Part shown: positions 1 to 11,800 of the stretch, one piece after another
Layout of the letters: each line of letters starts with the position of its first letter
How positions within the stretch are numbered: the stretch's first letter is position 1
NCBI GenBank assembly: GCA_009746045.1
Contig: RPFO01000154.1
Location: forward strand, 6,589,038 to 6,653,037
Source of the DNA: Mesostigma viride
Taxonomy: Eukaryota; Streptophyta; Mesostigmatophyceae; Mesostigmatales; Mesostigmataceae
Direction: 5' to 3'
DNA: 64,000 nt
Notes under the pieces: generated by a model
What the model saw: the letters and a program-made list of their open reading frames with translations, nothing else
Told to the model about the DNA's origin: nothing
The model's database searches: none
Made by a program: the position numbers and the translations under genes

Positions 1-2154
1 ACCGGCTCCCCGCCGTCATCCAGGCCCGGCAAGCCCTGCGCGACAACCGCGACCCCGCCCGCTACGCCCGCCTCAAAGCCGATTACCACTCGCCATCCGG
101 CAGGCGACCAAGGAGCAGGAGGACCTTCATGTCCGCGAGTACTTCGCCCACCTCAAGGACCAGCACGGCAAGTACGCCTGGACCCGCCTGCGTCACGCCC
201 AACGGCCCGCCGGCGGCGCGCAGCCGGCGCCGCGGACGCTCTCTGGCTCACCGCAGCAGCAGCTCGACCAGTGGTATTCCTCCCAGTCCCGGCTGCTCGG
301 CGCCCCCCCGCCGCCTCCGCCGCTTGGCCCTCTGGCGGCCGCACGCCTGGCAGTAGCACCGGCGGACGTCCCTGCGCCGCCCACGCCGCCCGCCGCTGAG
401 CAGGACTACACGTACCCAGCCCTGACGGAACCCCTGGCCCACCCCAACGAGCTCCCGCCGTTCACCGAGCTCGAGCTGAGCACCGCCGCCAAGCAACTCC
501 GCTTCTATGCTGCCGTTGGACCTGACCAGCTCCCAGCCCCGGTGATTAAGCTGACGGCGCTCACGGGGTTCCTGCTTGACGTCTGCAACCGGATCCTGCT
601 TGCCGACGCGCCGCCGATTCCTGAGTGGCAGCACAGCTACCGTATTATGCTGTACAAAAACAAAGGTTCCCCTGACGACCCCGCCAACTACAGAGGAGTC
701 TGCATCCAGAGCGCCGCACTTAAGTTGTTCATGCGCATGATCCTCAACCGCCTTCGTTCTGCCTCGACTGTCACCTTGGGGAAAGTCAAATGGGCTTCCG
801 TCCTGGGCGCAACACCGTCATGGCCATCTTCGTCGCGCGTCGCCTCTTCGAGGAAATCGCTCTCCTGCAACCTGGTGAGTTTCCCGCCATCCTGATCTTC
901 GTCGACTTCATCAAGGCTTTTGATTCTGTCCTCTGGGACGCTCTATGGGCTGTACTTGCTCGCGCTCGCGTCCCCACTCCCCTGATTACCGTCATCCGCA
1001 CGCTGTATGAGGGGTCGACCACTTCGGTGCGCACTCAACACGGCATTACCCCGCCCTGCCCACTGCAGACCGGCGTCTGGCAGGGTTGCGTCCTGTCGCC
1101 GTACCTGTTTATTATTGTAGTGGATTATGTTATGCGCCAGGCACGTGCTCGCTTTGCTAGCATTGCAGGCCGTGCCCCTGGCCTAGCGATCACGAACGAG
1201 CTTGGGGAAGGGGGGCCGACTAACAAGCAGAATTTACTAGCTGACCTCATTTATGCCGACGACATCACGCTCATCGAGAAGCCGGAGTCTGCCCAACTTT
1301 GGCTGGACTGCCTGGCGCTCGAGGCTCGGGCGGTTGGTCTAGAAATCAGCCCCAAAACGGAGGCCCTGGCCCTCGGCATGGCAGGGCCCCCACCCACACT
1401 CCGCCTCTTAGACGATGCCGAGGTCAACTACCCTCCTTCAGGCCGCTTCAAGCTGCTCGGCAGTTGGCTTCCCGACTGCGAGGACGACATGACGACACGG
1501 ATCGGCATGGCGTGGGCGCACCTCCATGACCACCGCCGCTGGTGGAGCAACCCCGCCCTACCCCGGATCGTCAAGCGTGACCTCTTCAAGGTCGTCATTC
1601 TGACGATCCTGACCTACGGCGCCGAGACGTGGACACTGATGCAGGAGCTGGAGCAACGACTCGACGGCGCCGTCACCAAGATGCTGCGCAAGGCCCTTAA
1701 CATCCCCTTTGGTTTGCACATTAGTAATGAGGATTTGTACGCTGATTTGCCCTATGTTTCCCACATTATTAGGCACAGGCGCCTGGGCCTAGCCGGGCAC
1801 CTGGCCCGCACAGATCAGGTAGATACATCAGATAGACTAGCTGGCACCAAGCCCGCCCAGCCTGGGCGATATGTCCTCACCTGGCGTGCCCCCGGCCGCG
1901 CGCGGCAGGGCCGCCACCCGTGGACTTTTCGTGATAGACTCGGCATGGACATGTGCTACACTAGACGTGACGGGCTCACCCCCGGGCAGCCTCCTGGTTT
2001 GTCTGTAATATGGAGGCAGATGGTGCGCAAGGATAGATGGCAAGTAGTGATGAAGGAGACCACCCCCAAGCCTGTGGGGGCTCCGCGTGTGACCAAGTAT
2101 GGCATTCATAGCGATTCGGGCCGCGGTGCCCACACCCCTGTAACTAGGACCTAG
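1..2154 (+). pseudogene. ORF2 reverse transcriptase of LINE C1, frameshifted
   Basis: The reading frame covers the end of the linker region and the whole reverse transcriptase. RT landmarks are PANYRGVCIQ (about 681-710), MGFRPGRNT (790 on), the catalytic FVDFIKAFD (about 898-924) and YADD at 1252-1263, followed by an L1-like thumb and C-terminal region with RHRRLGLAGHLARTDQ. Comparison with the copy at 55530-57175 shows a one-base loss near 755-765, which separates the frame around 542-760 from the long frame 790-2154. Another base is missing near 91, inside the linker. Both catalytic motifs are intact, but the protein cannot be made whole. The closest general match is the L1 clade; subclade is not resolved. 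Confidence 0.85.
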
Positions 2155-2209
2155 ATAGCTTATACCATCCATTCCATCCCATGTTCCGCTCCCACTGAGG
2201 GCTTATGCT

Positions 2210-2228
2210 CACGTGACGCAGTCACGTG
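2210..2228 (+). other. 3' terminal stem-loop of LINE family C
   Basis: CACGTGAC-gca-GTCACGTG is a perfect 8-bp stem with a 3-base loop, placed directly before the tail. The same structure occurs at 50620-50637 and at 58923-58941, where one pair becomes a G-U wobble, and with a single mismatch at 14832-14850. The position suggests a recognition element for the element's reverse transcriptase; that role is inferred. Confidence 0.7.
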
Positions 2229-2253
2229 TCTATTAATTAATTAATTAATTAAT

Positions 2254-2344
2254 GGCTGCCTGGTTTAGTAATGTACAGCATGAAAGTATGATATATTTTT
2301 AAAATTAAAATTACTTACATGAGAGTGAAGGCACCCAATTAAAC
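2254..2344 (+). repeat. Fragment of another AT-rich element tail, interrupted by the SINE
   Basis: The AT-rich stretch with ATTACTTACAT and GAGAGTGAAGG resembles 52150-52215 (ATTACTTACAG, GAGTGAAATC). Removing the 2362-2607 insertion joins it to the TAATTAATT tail at 2626-2644, so it looks like the 3' end of a further retroelement. Too little remains to name it. Confidence 0.4.
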
Positions 2345-2361
2345 ATATAAACAAAGCCAAC

Positions 2362-2607
2362 TTTATCTAGTACCAAATCCGAAAGGCTTGCATCACTCCC
2401 CGGACAGGAGAACTTTTGCGGATGACTGTAGGTGTAAGTTGGCGATGCCATGGTAACCGGAGACGTCCGTCCTATAGTCAGCAAAATTGGTGCGAGAGGT
2501 CCCCAGTTCGATTCCGGTCGGATTCATTTGCAGATCGCGTTTTCCGCGTTTTCCGCGGCCCGGCACTGAACGCAAAGGTTTTCACCTTTGCGGAGTGTCT
2601 GATCAGA
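2362..2607 (+). mobile_element. SINE-like insertion with 17-bp target duplication
   Basis: A 246-bp insertion is flanked by the exact 17-bp direct repeat ATATAAACAAAGCCAAC at 2345-2361 and 2608-2624. Inside is a tRNA-like stretch (about 2469-2525) with a near-canonical pol III B box, AGTTCGATTCC (about 2506-2516). Its TCCGTCC and GGTCGGA ends could pair as six of seven acceptor-stem pairs. The tRNA-like part is only about 57 nt, so the anticodon arm is missing. A perfect 9-bp hairpin, CGCAAAGGT-tttc-ACCTTTGCG, lies near the 3' end (about 2571-2592). No poly(A) tail is present. About 105 bp precede the tRNA-like part, which is unusual for a SINE head. Confidence 0.55.
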
Positions 2608-2824
2608 ATATAAACAAAGCCAACGCTAATTAATTAATTAATTAATCAATGCCACGAAATCCTTTGAAACCAGGGGCTCCCATTCATAAAACTATACCTG
2701 AAAGACGTATTTGAAAAAAAATATTCCGTTGAGGAGCTAAGCGAGGGTATAACAACTTCAGGCCTCAAAGTGCGAGGGGCCTGGTCATAGGGAGCGCAAG
2801 CTCCTCATCTCCTTCTCAAATCCA

Positions 2825-5800
2825 TCAGAACCGCTTCTGCTTGGATTGGAAGAGCCTATCCTTGTACAAGAAAAGAATAACGAAAGCAACAGCGGCGAGT
2901 GTAAGCATCAGGTACTGGAAGTACGGTACCGGTGGCTCCTGCACGGGAGACAGATGGACAGAGGAAAGGCGAGAACAATGTTATGCATAATTAATGAGGA
3001 CGTTGTATATGTCAAGGAAAGGCATTTCAACAAAATCAAAGTCTGAGTCACAGCATAAATCCTCAATGGAATGTATGGATGAAGGTGGGGGTGAGTGGAT
3101 GACAAAAAGGTCAGGCTTATGCCCAGAGAGCAAGAGACACGCTAAGGAGATATGGATGAGGAGTAACTGATGTACCAACAAAGTGTTTGCATAGAGAAAC
3201 ACCCATAACTTGCACTAGTTTTGCTCACCGTGAAGCACGAGAACTCCGGCCTTAGCTCGGCCGCTGCCGCGCGCAAAATGTTCTCAATGGCCACGTGGTC
3301 ATGCGTGGCCGAGCGCACGTAGTAGAGAGCGAGGTTGAAATTGAGCTGCGACAGCTGGTAAGTGGCGGATGCCAGCTTGTGGTGCATCACGTGGAAGCGC
3401 TGCGTGAAATGCTGCAGGCGTGCGACCGAAAGGGTGGTCTGTTCCGGGCCGTATGCCTGTTGAGAGCAAAAATACCACAAGGGCAAGGGAGTATTGCAGG
3501 GGGCAAAGCATCTTCGGGTTAGACACAACATCACAAACTCCTGACTTGTGATTTCCCAACCACAGGTGGAAAAAGTTAAGGTAAGCTCGGGACACCAGGA
3601 AGACACAAAATACTTGCACTTGCTGACGCCTTTCTTTCTCCCCTCTCCCTCTCCCCTCCTCTGGCCCCCCCCCCGCCCACTGTGCCCCGCTTCCCCCCTG
3701 CCCCCCCCCGCTCCCCCCCCCGCCCCCGCCCCCCCCTACCCTCTTCCCCACCTCCCAGGCTCCTGGGCTCCCCCGTTCCCTGCCCTCCGCCCCATTAAGG
3801 TCTATGACAGTAGCTATTTCTTACGTTTATACCACTAAAATAGTCGCTGTAGCTATTTCTTGCAGCTACACCACTGAAATAGTTACATTAGCTATTTCTT
3901 ACGCTTTCTTTTCTGGCGTACGCTGGTTGCTTCTTTGACAACACTGATAGAATTGCGGTAGCTATTTCTTGCAGCTATACCACTGAAATAGTTACATTAG
4001 CTATGTCTTGCAGTTTTCTTTCTGGCGTGCGCTGGTTGCTTCTTTGACAACACTGATAGAATTGCGGTAGCTATTTCTTGCAGCTACACCACTGAAACAG
4101 CCAACACAGTACCGCTTGCTGAGTGAGCAGGTTCACACAGTTGTTCCACTACATTTGTCGCAAACGCAGTTGGTCTTTGGCAACAACTGCAACCGTACCG
4201 TGATTTCGTGTGCGGGTCCGATATCCACCAGCTTTTCCCTTCAACTATAGCCGACACCATAGTCATTCTGTGATAAGAACTGCCAGCATACCGCGAATTT
4301 CGTTAGAAGGTCGCCCATCTCAGATATCTGGTGGCTGAGGTGCGACAGGATGACATTGCGCATGGCGGCATCACGCTGCACAAAGGACAGCCGCGTGGCC
4401 GGCGACAGTGGGCCAAAAGGCGTCAGCCCCGTCGCCCACAGGTAGTTCTGGAGGGTCGCGTTCTGCAGCACGCCCCAACGCCGGTGGCTGCGCGCCCACA
4501 TGCAGATCGAAGACACAGACACACCCAGCAGTTAAATGGATGCATTCACAGGGATGAAGGCCGTGTGTTTGAGTCTAGAAATAAAGGTTGCATAAAGGTC
4601 TAGGTATAAAGGTGTGCACGAGAGGGAGTGCGCACGATACCATTTCATCGTCGGGCAGCAAGCAGGAAACTAGGCACGTGATAGGCCCAGTGTTAGGGAG
4701 CCCGTAGTGACCAGGCAGCCAATATTAGAGACAGCAATATAATCAATAATGAACAGGATGAAGCCAGCCGGTGCGCCCAACTGAACGGGATACCCAATCC
4801 CATCGCACACTTTGCTGGACTAAGGCCTAAGGAATTGGAAAGGCTAGGAGAGCGGCAACCACAGAGAAGGGGCTTGCACATTGCTTTGGCCAGGGTAAGG
4901 TGGCATAGGAAAGAAAAGGATAGAAAGAGTGAAGGAAAAGAATAAAAAGATTCAGGTAAAAAGATAGAAGACACTTCCCTTTGGGCAGAGGCAGCATGCC
5001 AACGCACGGCACATGTGAAGCGAACAGGGAACAGACAACCACATCCTACTTGCGTATGCGCAACCATGCTCCTGCAACCGCCTCACACATTGCCTAAAAA
5101 TTTATGGCGCAAGGATAAGCACTAACATCGCAAGCACCACCAACGTACTGTAAGTGGACGCAACACCCCACCCCTCCTGCTGTTGCCTCTCTCTGCGCTC
5201 TCCCGCTACATTCGGTATTTGATCACAGGTACGGCGACACCAAACCCAACCCCTCCTACTTGCGTGTGAATATAAGCTCCTGCAATCGCCTGTATGGCGC
5301 CAGCATAAGCACCAACCACGTAAGCACCAGCAACGTACGTGGACGCCACGCCCCACCCCGCCCGCAGCAGCGACGCCAGCACGGGGCGCGTGACATCTCC
5401 AGGATTGACCGCGATGCGCTTGCCGTTGCAGCTGCAAGAGGTCATTCACATGGTGAGAACAAGCACCCACCCGATACACCAGGGGTGAGAAAAGCACCCC
5501 GCAGGGGTGAGGGCGCTATGATGACTAGGGTTGCCCATCACCGGGGGATAGCACAGGGCAGTACTGCGGTTGAATATGCGGCAAGGCGTATGTCACAAAC
5601 ATACAGTAGCACACAACGTTAGTCCTTAGATGACAGCCGGCTCGAGCTACCCTGGTCCCGCTTCTCCAGACTTCCTGCCTGCGCTGGCTGTCTCATGGAT
5701 ACTGTAGCCCACGACAAGCCAGCTTCTACACTTCTATGTATTGAGTGGTGGTCTCTGGCTTGATCGGGGCTACTGATGATCTTTTCTCAAACATGGATCA

Positions 5801-8800
5801 TGTGCATTAGAAAAGAGATCAAGGCCCAGCAGAGGTAGCGATCCAATCGCTGGTATGGGGTACATGAATAGCGAATACCATAGTAATAGCATCGTAAATA
5901 GCATAATAGTGTGCTTCTGTTCGCCTTGGGTCGTTCATTGCAACAGGCTCACCCCGGCTGCGGCGAGGACATGCCATAAGGATAAACCACACAAATGAAC
6001 CATAGGGATAAGCCACAAAAATAAACCATAAGAACAAGCCACAATGACAAGCCATAAAGATAAAGCATTGCAACCCACCATCCGCATCGCCAGTCTTACT
6101 CGACAGCCTGATACTTTCACACAACAGGCAGGCCACGCGAGATGCAGACCGAAAAAATAGCAGGTGCAGGTTGCGCTTGTGCAGCCAAGCGACAGCTCAG
6201 AATAGGTAAACAATAAAAGTGAGATAAGGATAGGCTACACTATGAAATAGCCCTGATTTTAGCCCTTTCTAGAACCCCCTACCCACAAGAACTCTACCCT
6301 ACCCACATCAGGCAAGACAAACGCGCACCTAGGTGGTGCACAAACCCTGTACCAGCTCAACGCGTGGTCAGGAATGGGACGGTGAATAGGGAGAGAATGG
6401 AGGAGTTGGGGGGTGAGAACTTGGGAGCGGGTGCCGTGCAAAGGATTTAGAAGGTTCAAATGGGGATTTAGAAGATTTAAAACCCCCAACCCCTTTTGTA
6501 TCTTGGAAGTGGGGGTGAGGGCGTTCAAGGGAGCAGATGGAGGGGGCGTATAGTGACTAATTAAATAAGAAGCTTTAAACTGCGGGACAGGGCGTGTAAA
6601 CCTGCACATGAGAGAAGATTGACCGGTATGTTACAGATTCACGTTCACAACAGGGCATGCATCGGTAGAGGTTGGTAGGAAAGAGGCGGCAGGTTGCAGA
6701 TGCACGTACGCAAAGAAGACATTCTTGTCGTGGGTGTTGGAGTGGACAGCGATGACCATCTGGGGGAAGGACAGCGCCTGCAGGGGAGGGAGGAGTTCGG
6801 TTGGGGGGTGGGCATGGTTGGGTTTGGTTGGATGGTAGTTTGGTACAGTTGGATTGGGTTTGGTTAGGGTGGTGGGTGGGGGTGGCATAGTGGGTGGGAT
6901 GAGGCACATATACTTGCCATTTATCACAATAAAAAAGCGCCAGTCACAAACCGATGATTCTGAAATACCATTCCAAAAACTTTTCTGTACATAATAAATT
7001 AGCAAAATTCTCCTGTGTTTGGAAAACTAGCAGCTGCCTCAAGGGGCGTCTATGAAACCTTGGAGAGGAGTATGAGCACACGCCCCAGTAGATTAAACCC
7101 TAGAATATGCCATATTGCAGCCCCACCCAGCGTCATCTCGGTATAGAGCATCACGCAGTCAGGCACACATGCTGCCTCCATGACACCATGGCGATATAAA
7201 CGGTATAGCGCACTAGTACACAAATCCACACCCACCATCTTCTGGGTGTCAAGCATGACACGGTTGGGGAGGAAGCCCGCCAGGTGCGTCAGATCCCACA
7301 GGTACACGAGCAGCACGCGCCGGCGCTCGCTTCGAACGTTCAAGGGGGAGTCGTACACCCACTTCTCGGCGCGCTCGTTCTCGCGGGTTTGCGGCACACC
7401 CACCTCCTCTGCCAGGCATAAGGCGGTAAGGAGATAGGGGCAACAGGAGCAATTGAGCCACAGGGCAATACAGAGACGTCAATAGTGGGCAAGAGGACGG
7501 GACGTCTTCCGCTTCTTCGGCACACCCACTGACTCCCAGGCAAAATCCCAAGAAAGCAAAATGGCAACACGGCGACACGGCGACACGGCGACACGGCGAC
7601 ACGGCGACACGGCGACACGGCGACACGGCGACACGGCGACACGGCGACACGGCGACACGGCGACACGGCAACACGGCAACACGCCAACACACCAACACGC
7701 CAACACGCCAACACATCAACACGGCGACATCGCAAACACAGCAACACGGCAAGACGGCAGGACGGCAGGACGGCAAAGCCAATAAGCCAATAAGCCAAGA
7801 AGGGAATAAAGCGGGAAGGCCTGGCAGTCGAGATGTGCGAAGCTTCCACAGGTTTGCGGGAAGCCCACCGGCAGTGCCGCGATAGGGCAGGGAGGCAGAC
7901 AAGTAGGTAGGTCAGAAAGCAAGCCAAGACGTAGGCCAAAATGGAGGCTAAAAGATGCGTGGGAGGAAACTGAACTGGACTGAAAAGAACTCAACTGAAC
8001 TGGACTAACAAGAACTCACCCCTTGGCTAAGAAGGCGGGGTGTTTGCGAGTGCGGAAGACAGCGGGCAGGAGGGTGGCTGGCATCAACGTGACATCGATA
8101 GTATTACACAACCTATTATTGCCCAAGCTACAAGCATCCCCCTGCCCTCGTTCCAAAACAACATCGTCCCCTGTCTTCCCATGCCCAGCACCCACATACA
8201 CAAAAGGTGCTGGGCGGCGAAAGCCTTTCCCAATGCTACCCATGACCTGGTGGTAATAGCTGTCCAGCCACCCAGCATGTGCCTTGTCACTTACCTGTCC
8301 ATGGCATACGATCGAAAGCCAAAACTAAACGGCTCCTTGGGCCCCACTCTACCCAGAATCCTCTCTCTCAACTGGTCACCATATCGCACATAGCTGTTCA
8401 CGTCTCCCGCCCCTCTAGCCTGCCTAGCATTCTCTTCCTCCCAACCCATGATCGATGGAACCTGTCAAGTCACTCTTGTCGAGTAACTCTGGCAACCCTC
8501 TGCAACGCTGCGTATGTATAAAAAAAGATGACCTCTTTGGCAACCCCCCCTACCCATGATCTGGCGCCGGGATTTTGCGAGCCACCGGCAAATGGCCACA
8601 AGAGAGTCATCCCTGGTCTTCCCAGGGCAAATACAAACACTTTACTAGTAGAGCTATTTATTTAATTATCATTCTAAACATCACTACTACGAATTTGATG
8701 CCCTTAGCCACCTACCCATGATCTCGTGGCGGAACTTCTCGAGCCACAGGTGCAGCTCCTCCGAGTCCAAATAGGAATGCGCGATCACCCCCTCGGCCAT

Positions 8801-11800
8801 CTTGACGCTGTACGTCTGGGAGCCAACGGCGGGTCAACAGGCGATCGAGCAGAGAAAGCAGGCAAGAGAGCACATACATCAGAACATATCGCTCTCTTAC
8901 ATCTACGAGGGAGTAAGCACAGAGGAGCCATGCATTCAGCCATCGCGACGCGGTACGTCAGCTTAAGCAACAAACAAATGAACAAACCAGTGGACAACAG
9001 AGAGGACAAAATAATATGCAAAGGGAAAATACCATAAGGAAATTAAAATAATGAGCAGGAGGCTCGTCCTCCAGAACTCGCCACACAGCCGGTGAATAGT
9101 AACTAGCACTTGAACACAGGAACTCTGGCAGAATCTCGGAACTCTGGGGGACTCCTAATCCTGAGACTGACCAAACTGTCGCTGTCGACCAAAATACACA
9201 CAGAACGACACATAGAAAAGCCACAACAACAAAAACAAGTGCCGCAACGGCACATATATGCCATGACAGTAGCCACAGGAGCCGCCTGGATATAGCCCAC
9301 CCATAGCCTGCAAGGGTACGCGACAGCAATCAGCAAGCAGGAGGGCACCACACGAGAAAAATGCCACCACCACTGCGCTGCAAAAAATGTGCTTGCAAGC
9401 CTACCCTGCATATTTTGAATTAGGTGTTTTCTTTACAGGCCCATAACTACACCGGTACCTAGAAGTTGCCGCCGACCTACCCGAAGCGTGTGCGAGTTGC
9501 GACAGCGTGGCAGCGCACTAGTCGCAGTCGGCCAGCTGTAACATACACCCCATGCCATGACAATACGAGTACGCTGCCAGAACAACGAGTACGCTGCCGT
9601 ACGAGTACGCTGCATCCATGCCTATGCCACCACCGTCGCCCGCACGCAGCCTACCCGTAGCGCGCGGGAGAAGGCGGCGACGCAGTAGTCGCAGTCGGCC
9701 AGGGCGACGCTATACGAGGTGAACTCGAGGCGCTGGCCTGTGAGCAGGAGCGAGCGCAGCTGGTGTGTGGTTGTGTGTGGGGTTCCAAGTTGTATAATCG
9801 AGACCAGGGGAAAGACCATAGCCAGGCAGGTTTGGGTCAAGAGGGGTACGGGCGGCAGCGAGCGCATGTGTTCACATGCCAAGGGCAAAAAATAGTTCAT
9901 CGCAGATGGTAGAGGCGCACGGGAGGGCAACACAGATGGCAGGGCAAGTGGGTAAGGTGCTGGCCCGTGAGCAGCAGCAGGCGCAGCCGGTGGCGTACGA
10001 GAGCAGCATGCTAGTTGACATGAAACAGGTGGAGAGATGACGGCAAGGGAAGGCAATGGCAACGCAAGGTTGGTGAGGTGGTTCCTGAGCCGCCGCGAGC
10101 GCAGCTGGGGGGCGTTCCAACCGGTGACTGGCGAGGTGGGCGGCAACTGTTTAGCAACGGATGGAAGGTGACATGGCATGCCACATGGCAAGGCTAGGCA
10201 AGTGAGGTGGGTCGATGAGCCGCAGCGATGGCAGCACGGTTGTACCTCATTCCGCATGACCAGGCCACAAATACATTGTCATTGTTATGTGAGGGTGGGC
10301 TGGGAGCCTGCGACCACCTCGCCACCTGTTGCTAACCTCGTCCTGAATGACCGGCCCATATCATCCCACCACTTCATTCGTTCTAACTTCATACCATCTG
10401 CCCACAAACACATTTGTACCTTGTTCTGGATGACCCACCTGCTTGCATCCGTACCTCGTTCTTGATGACCCACCAGCTTGCATCCGTACCTCGTTCTTGA
10501 TGACCCACCAGCTTGCATCCGTACCTCGTTCTTGATGACCCACCAGCTTGCATCCGTACCTCGTTCTTGATGACCCACCAGCTTGCATCCGTACCTCGTT
10601 CTTGATGACCCAACTGCTCACATTCTTACCTCATGCAGACCGTCACACATCAGCCACGCACCGTCATGCTTACCTCGCCCTGAATCATCTGCCCACGTCT
10701 TCTCCCCCTGCCTCATCCTGGATGACCGGCCCGTATCCCACCCACACTTCATATTTTATTATTCTACATCAATCATTCTTAACCATCCGCCCACAAACAC
10801 GTCCTTACCTCGTCCTGAATGTCCGGCCAGTTCACGCCGTCCCACTTGGCATCGCGCCCGCCCACGCCCTGGCCCTGCCCCGCTGCCCGTCCCCCAGGGC
10901 CCACCCCGTCCACGTCTCCCAGGATGCGGATGAGCCGCACCTCGGTGGTGTCCCAGTACCAGGTCGGGTAGCGCTCCAGTGACGGTGCCAGTAAGTACAA
11001 CGCCGCCTCGTTGACCATGGCGAGCAGGTCGGGGATGATGGCCTGGGGGAGGTTAAGGGAGGGAGTGGGCGGGGAAGTAAGGGGGGAGCAGGCACCGGGG
11101 GGGGGGGCATAAGGGGGGAGTGGGCGAGGGGCGGGGAAATGAAGGGGAGAGGAAGCGAAAGAAGGCTTTAAAATCGCGCACATGTTATTATGTTTACTCA
11201 ATTTGCCTGCCGGTCGACACAATAGGAATGAGTGTAACCCAGAAAACTAACAAAAAAATTTAAGCCTTAATTTATAAAATACGTTATCGCAGAAACTTCA
11301 ATAACTGTGTGTGGATCCACGAGGGGGTGGACCCCTAAAAGGCAGGTTTCCATAATGTGTGCAACTGAATCATGTTGGCAGAGAGGGAAAATACGCCATC
11401 GAGGTACGGCCGCTGCACGGATGGATGCCTTGTCTCCATAGAGACACACACAAGCAATCCTTCACACGGAAATAGCGCACTGAGCTCAGCATCTTCGGCA
11501 GGTACTTAAATCCACCTCTTTTTATCCCTTCCCGCTCGCGTCTCTATCTCTCTACCTGAAGGCAAGGGAATAGCGCACTGAGGCCAGCTTCTTGGACAGG
11601 CAACTGGATCCATCTCTTTTTCCCTCACCCTCTCCACCTATTTCTTCTACCTCAACACGAGTAAGTAACGCACCGAGGCCAGCTTCTTGGGCAGGTAGTT
11701 GTCCAGGCGGGGGATGGACTTCGGCGTGACCGCGCCCGGGCCCAGCAGGCTGAACCCAAAGTCCAGCGGCCCTGCCGTCAGGTCCACCCACAGGTACCGC

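Larger units (their letters stand above)
1..2253 (+). mobile_element. LINE family C, copy C1 (3' part, cut by window start)
   Basis: This is the 3' portion of an L1-like non-LTR retrotransposon. It holds the linker and reverse transcriptase part of ORF2, a short 3' UTR (2155-2209), a perfect stem-loop (2210-2228) and a TTAA/AATT-type tail (2231-2253). Related family C sequence recurs at 49880-50580, 55530-57375 and 58900-59147. The 5' half lies outside the window, so neither full length nor the left target duplication can be judged. Confidence 0.85.

Noticed and set aside
7249-7939. Overlapping minus-strand frames with CRRVAVSP repeats
   Set aside because: Produced by the CGACACGG array; the conserved exon 9 of gene 1 (7236-7408) explains the only protein-like part.
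8020-8105. Candidate exon on the minus strand encoding [17 protein letters not shown]
   Set aside because: Looks protein-like, but its donor phase cannot join exon 9, while exon 8 joins exon 9 exactly in phase without it.
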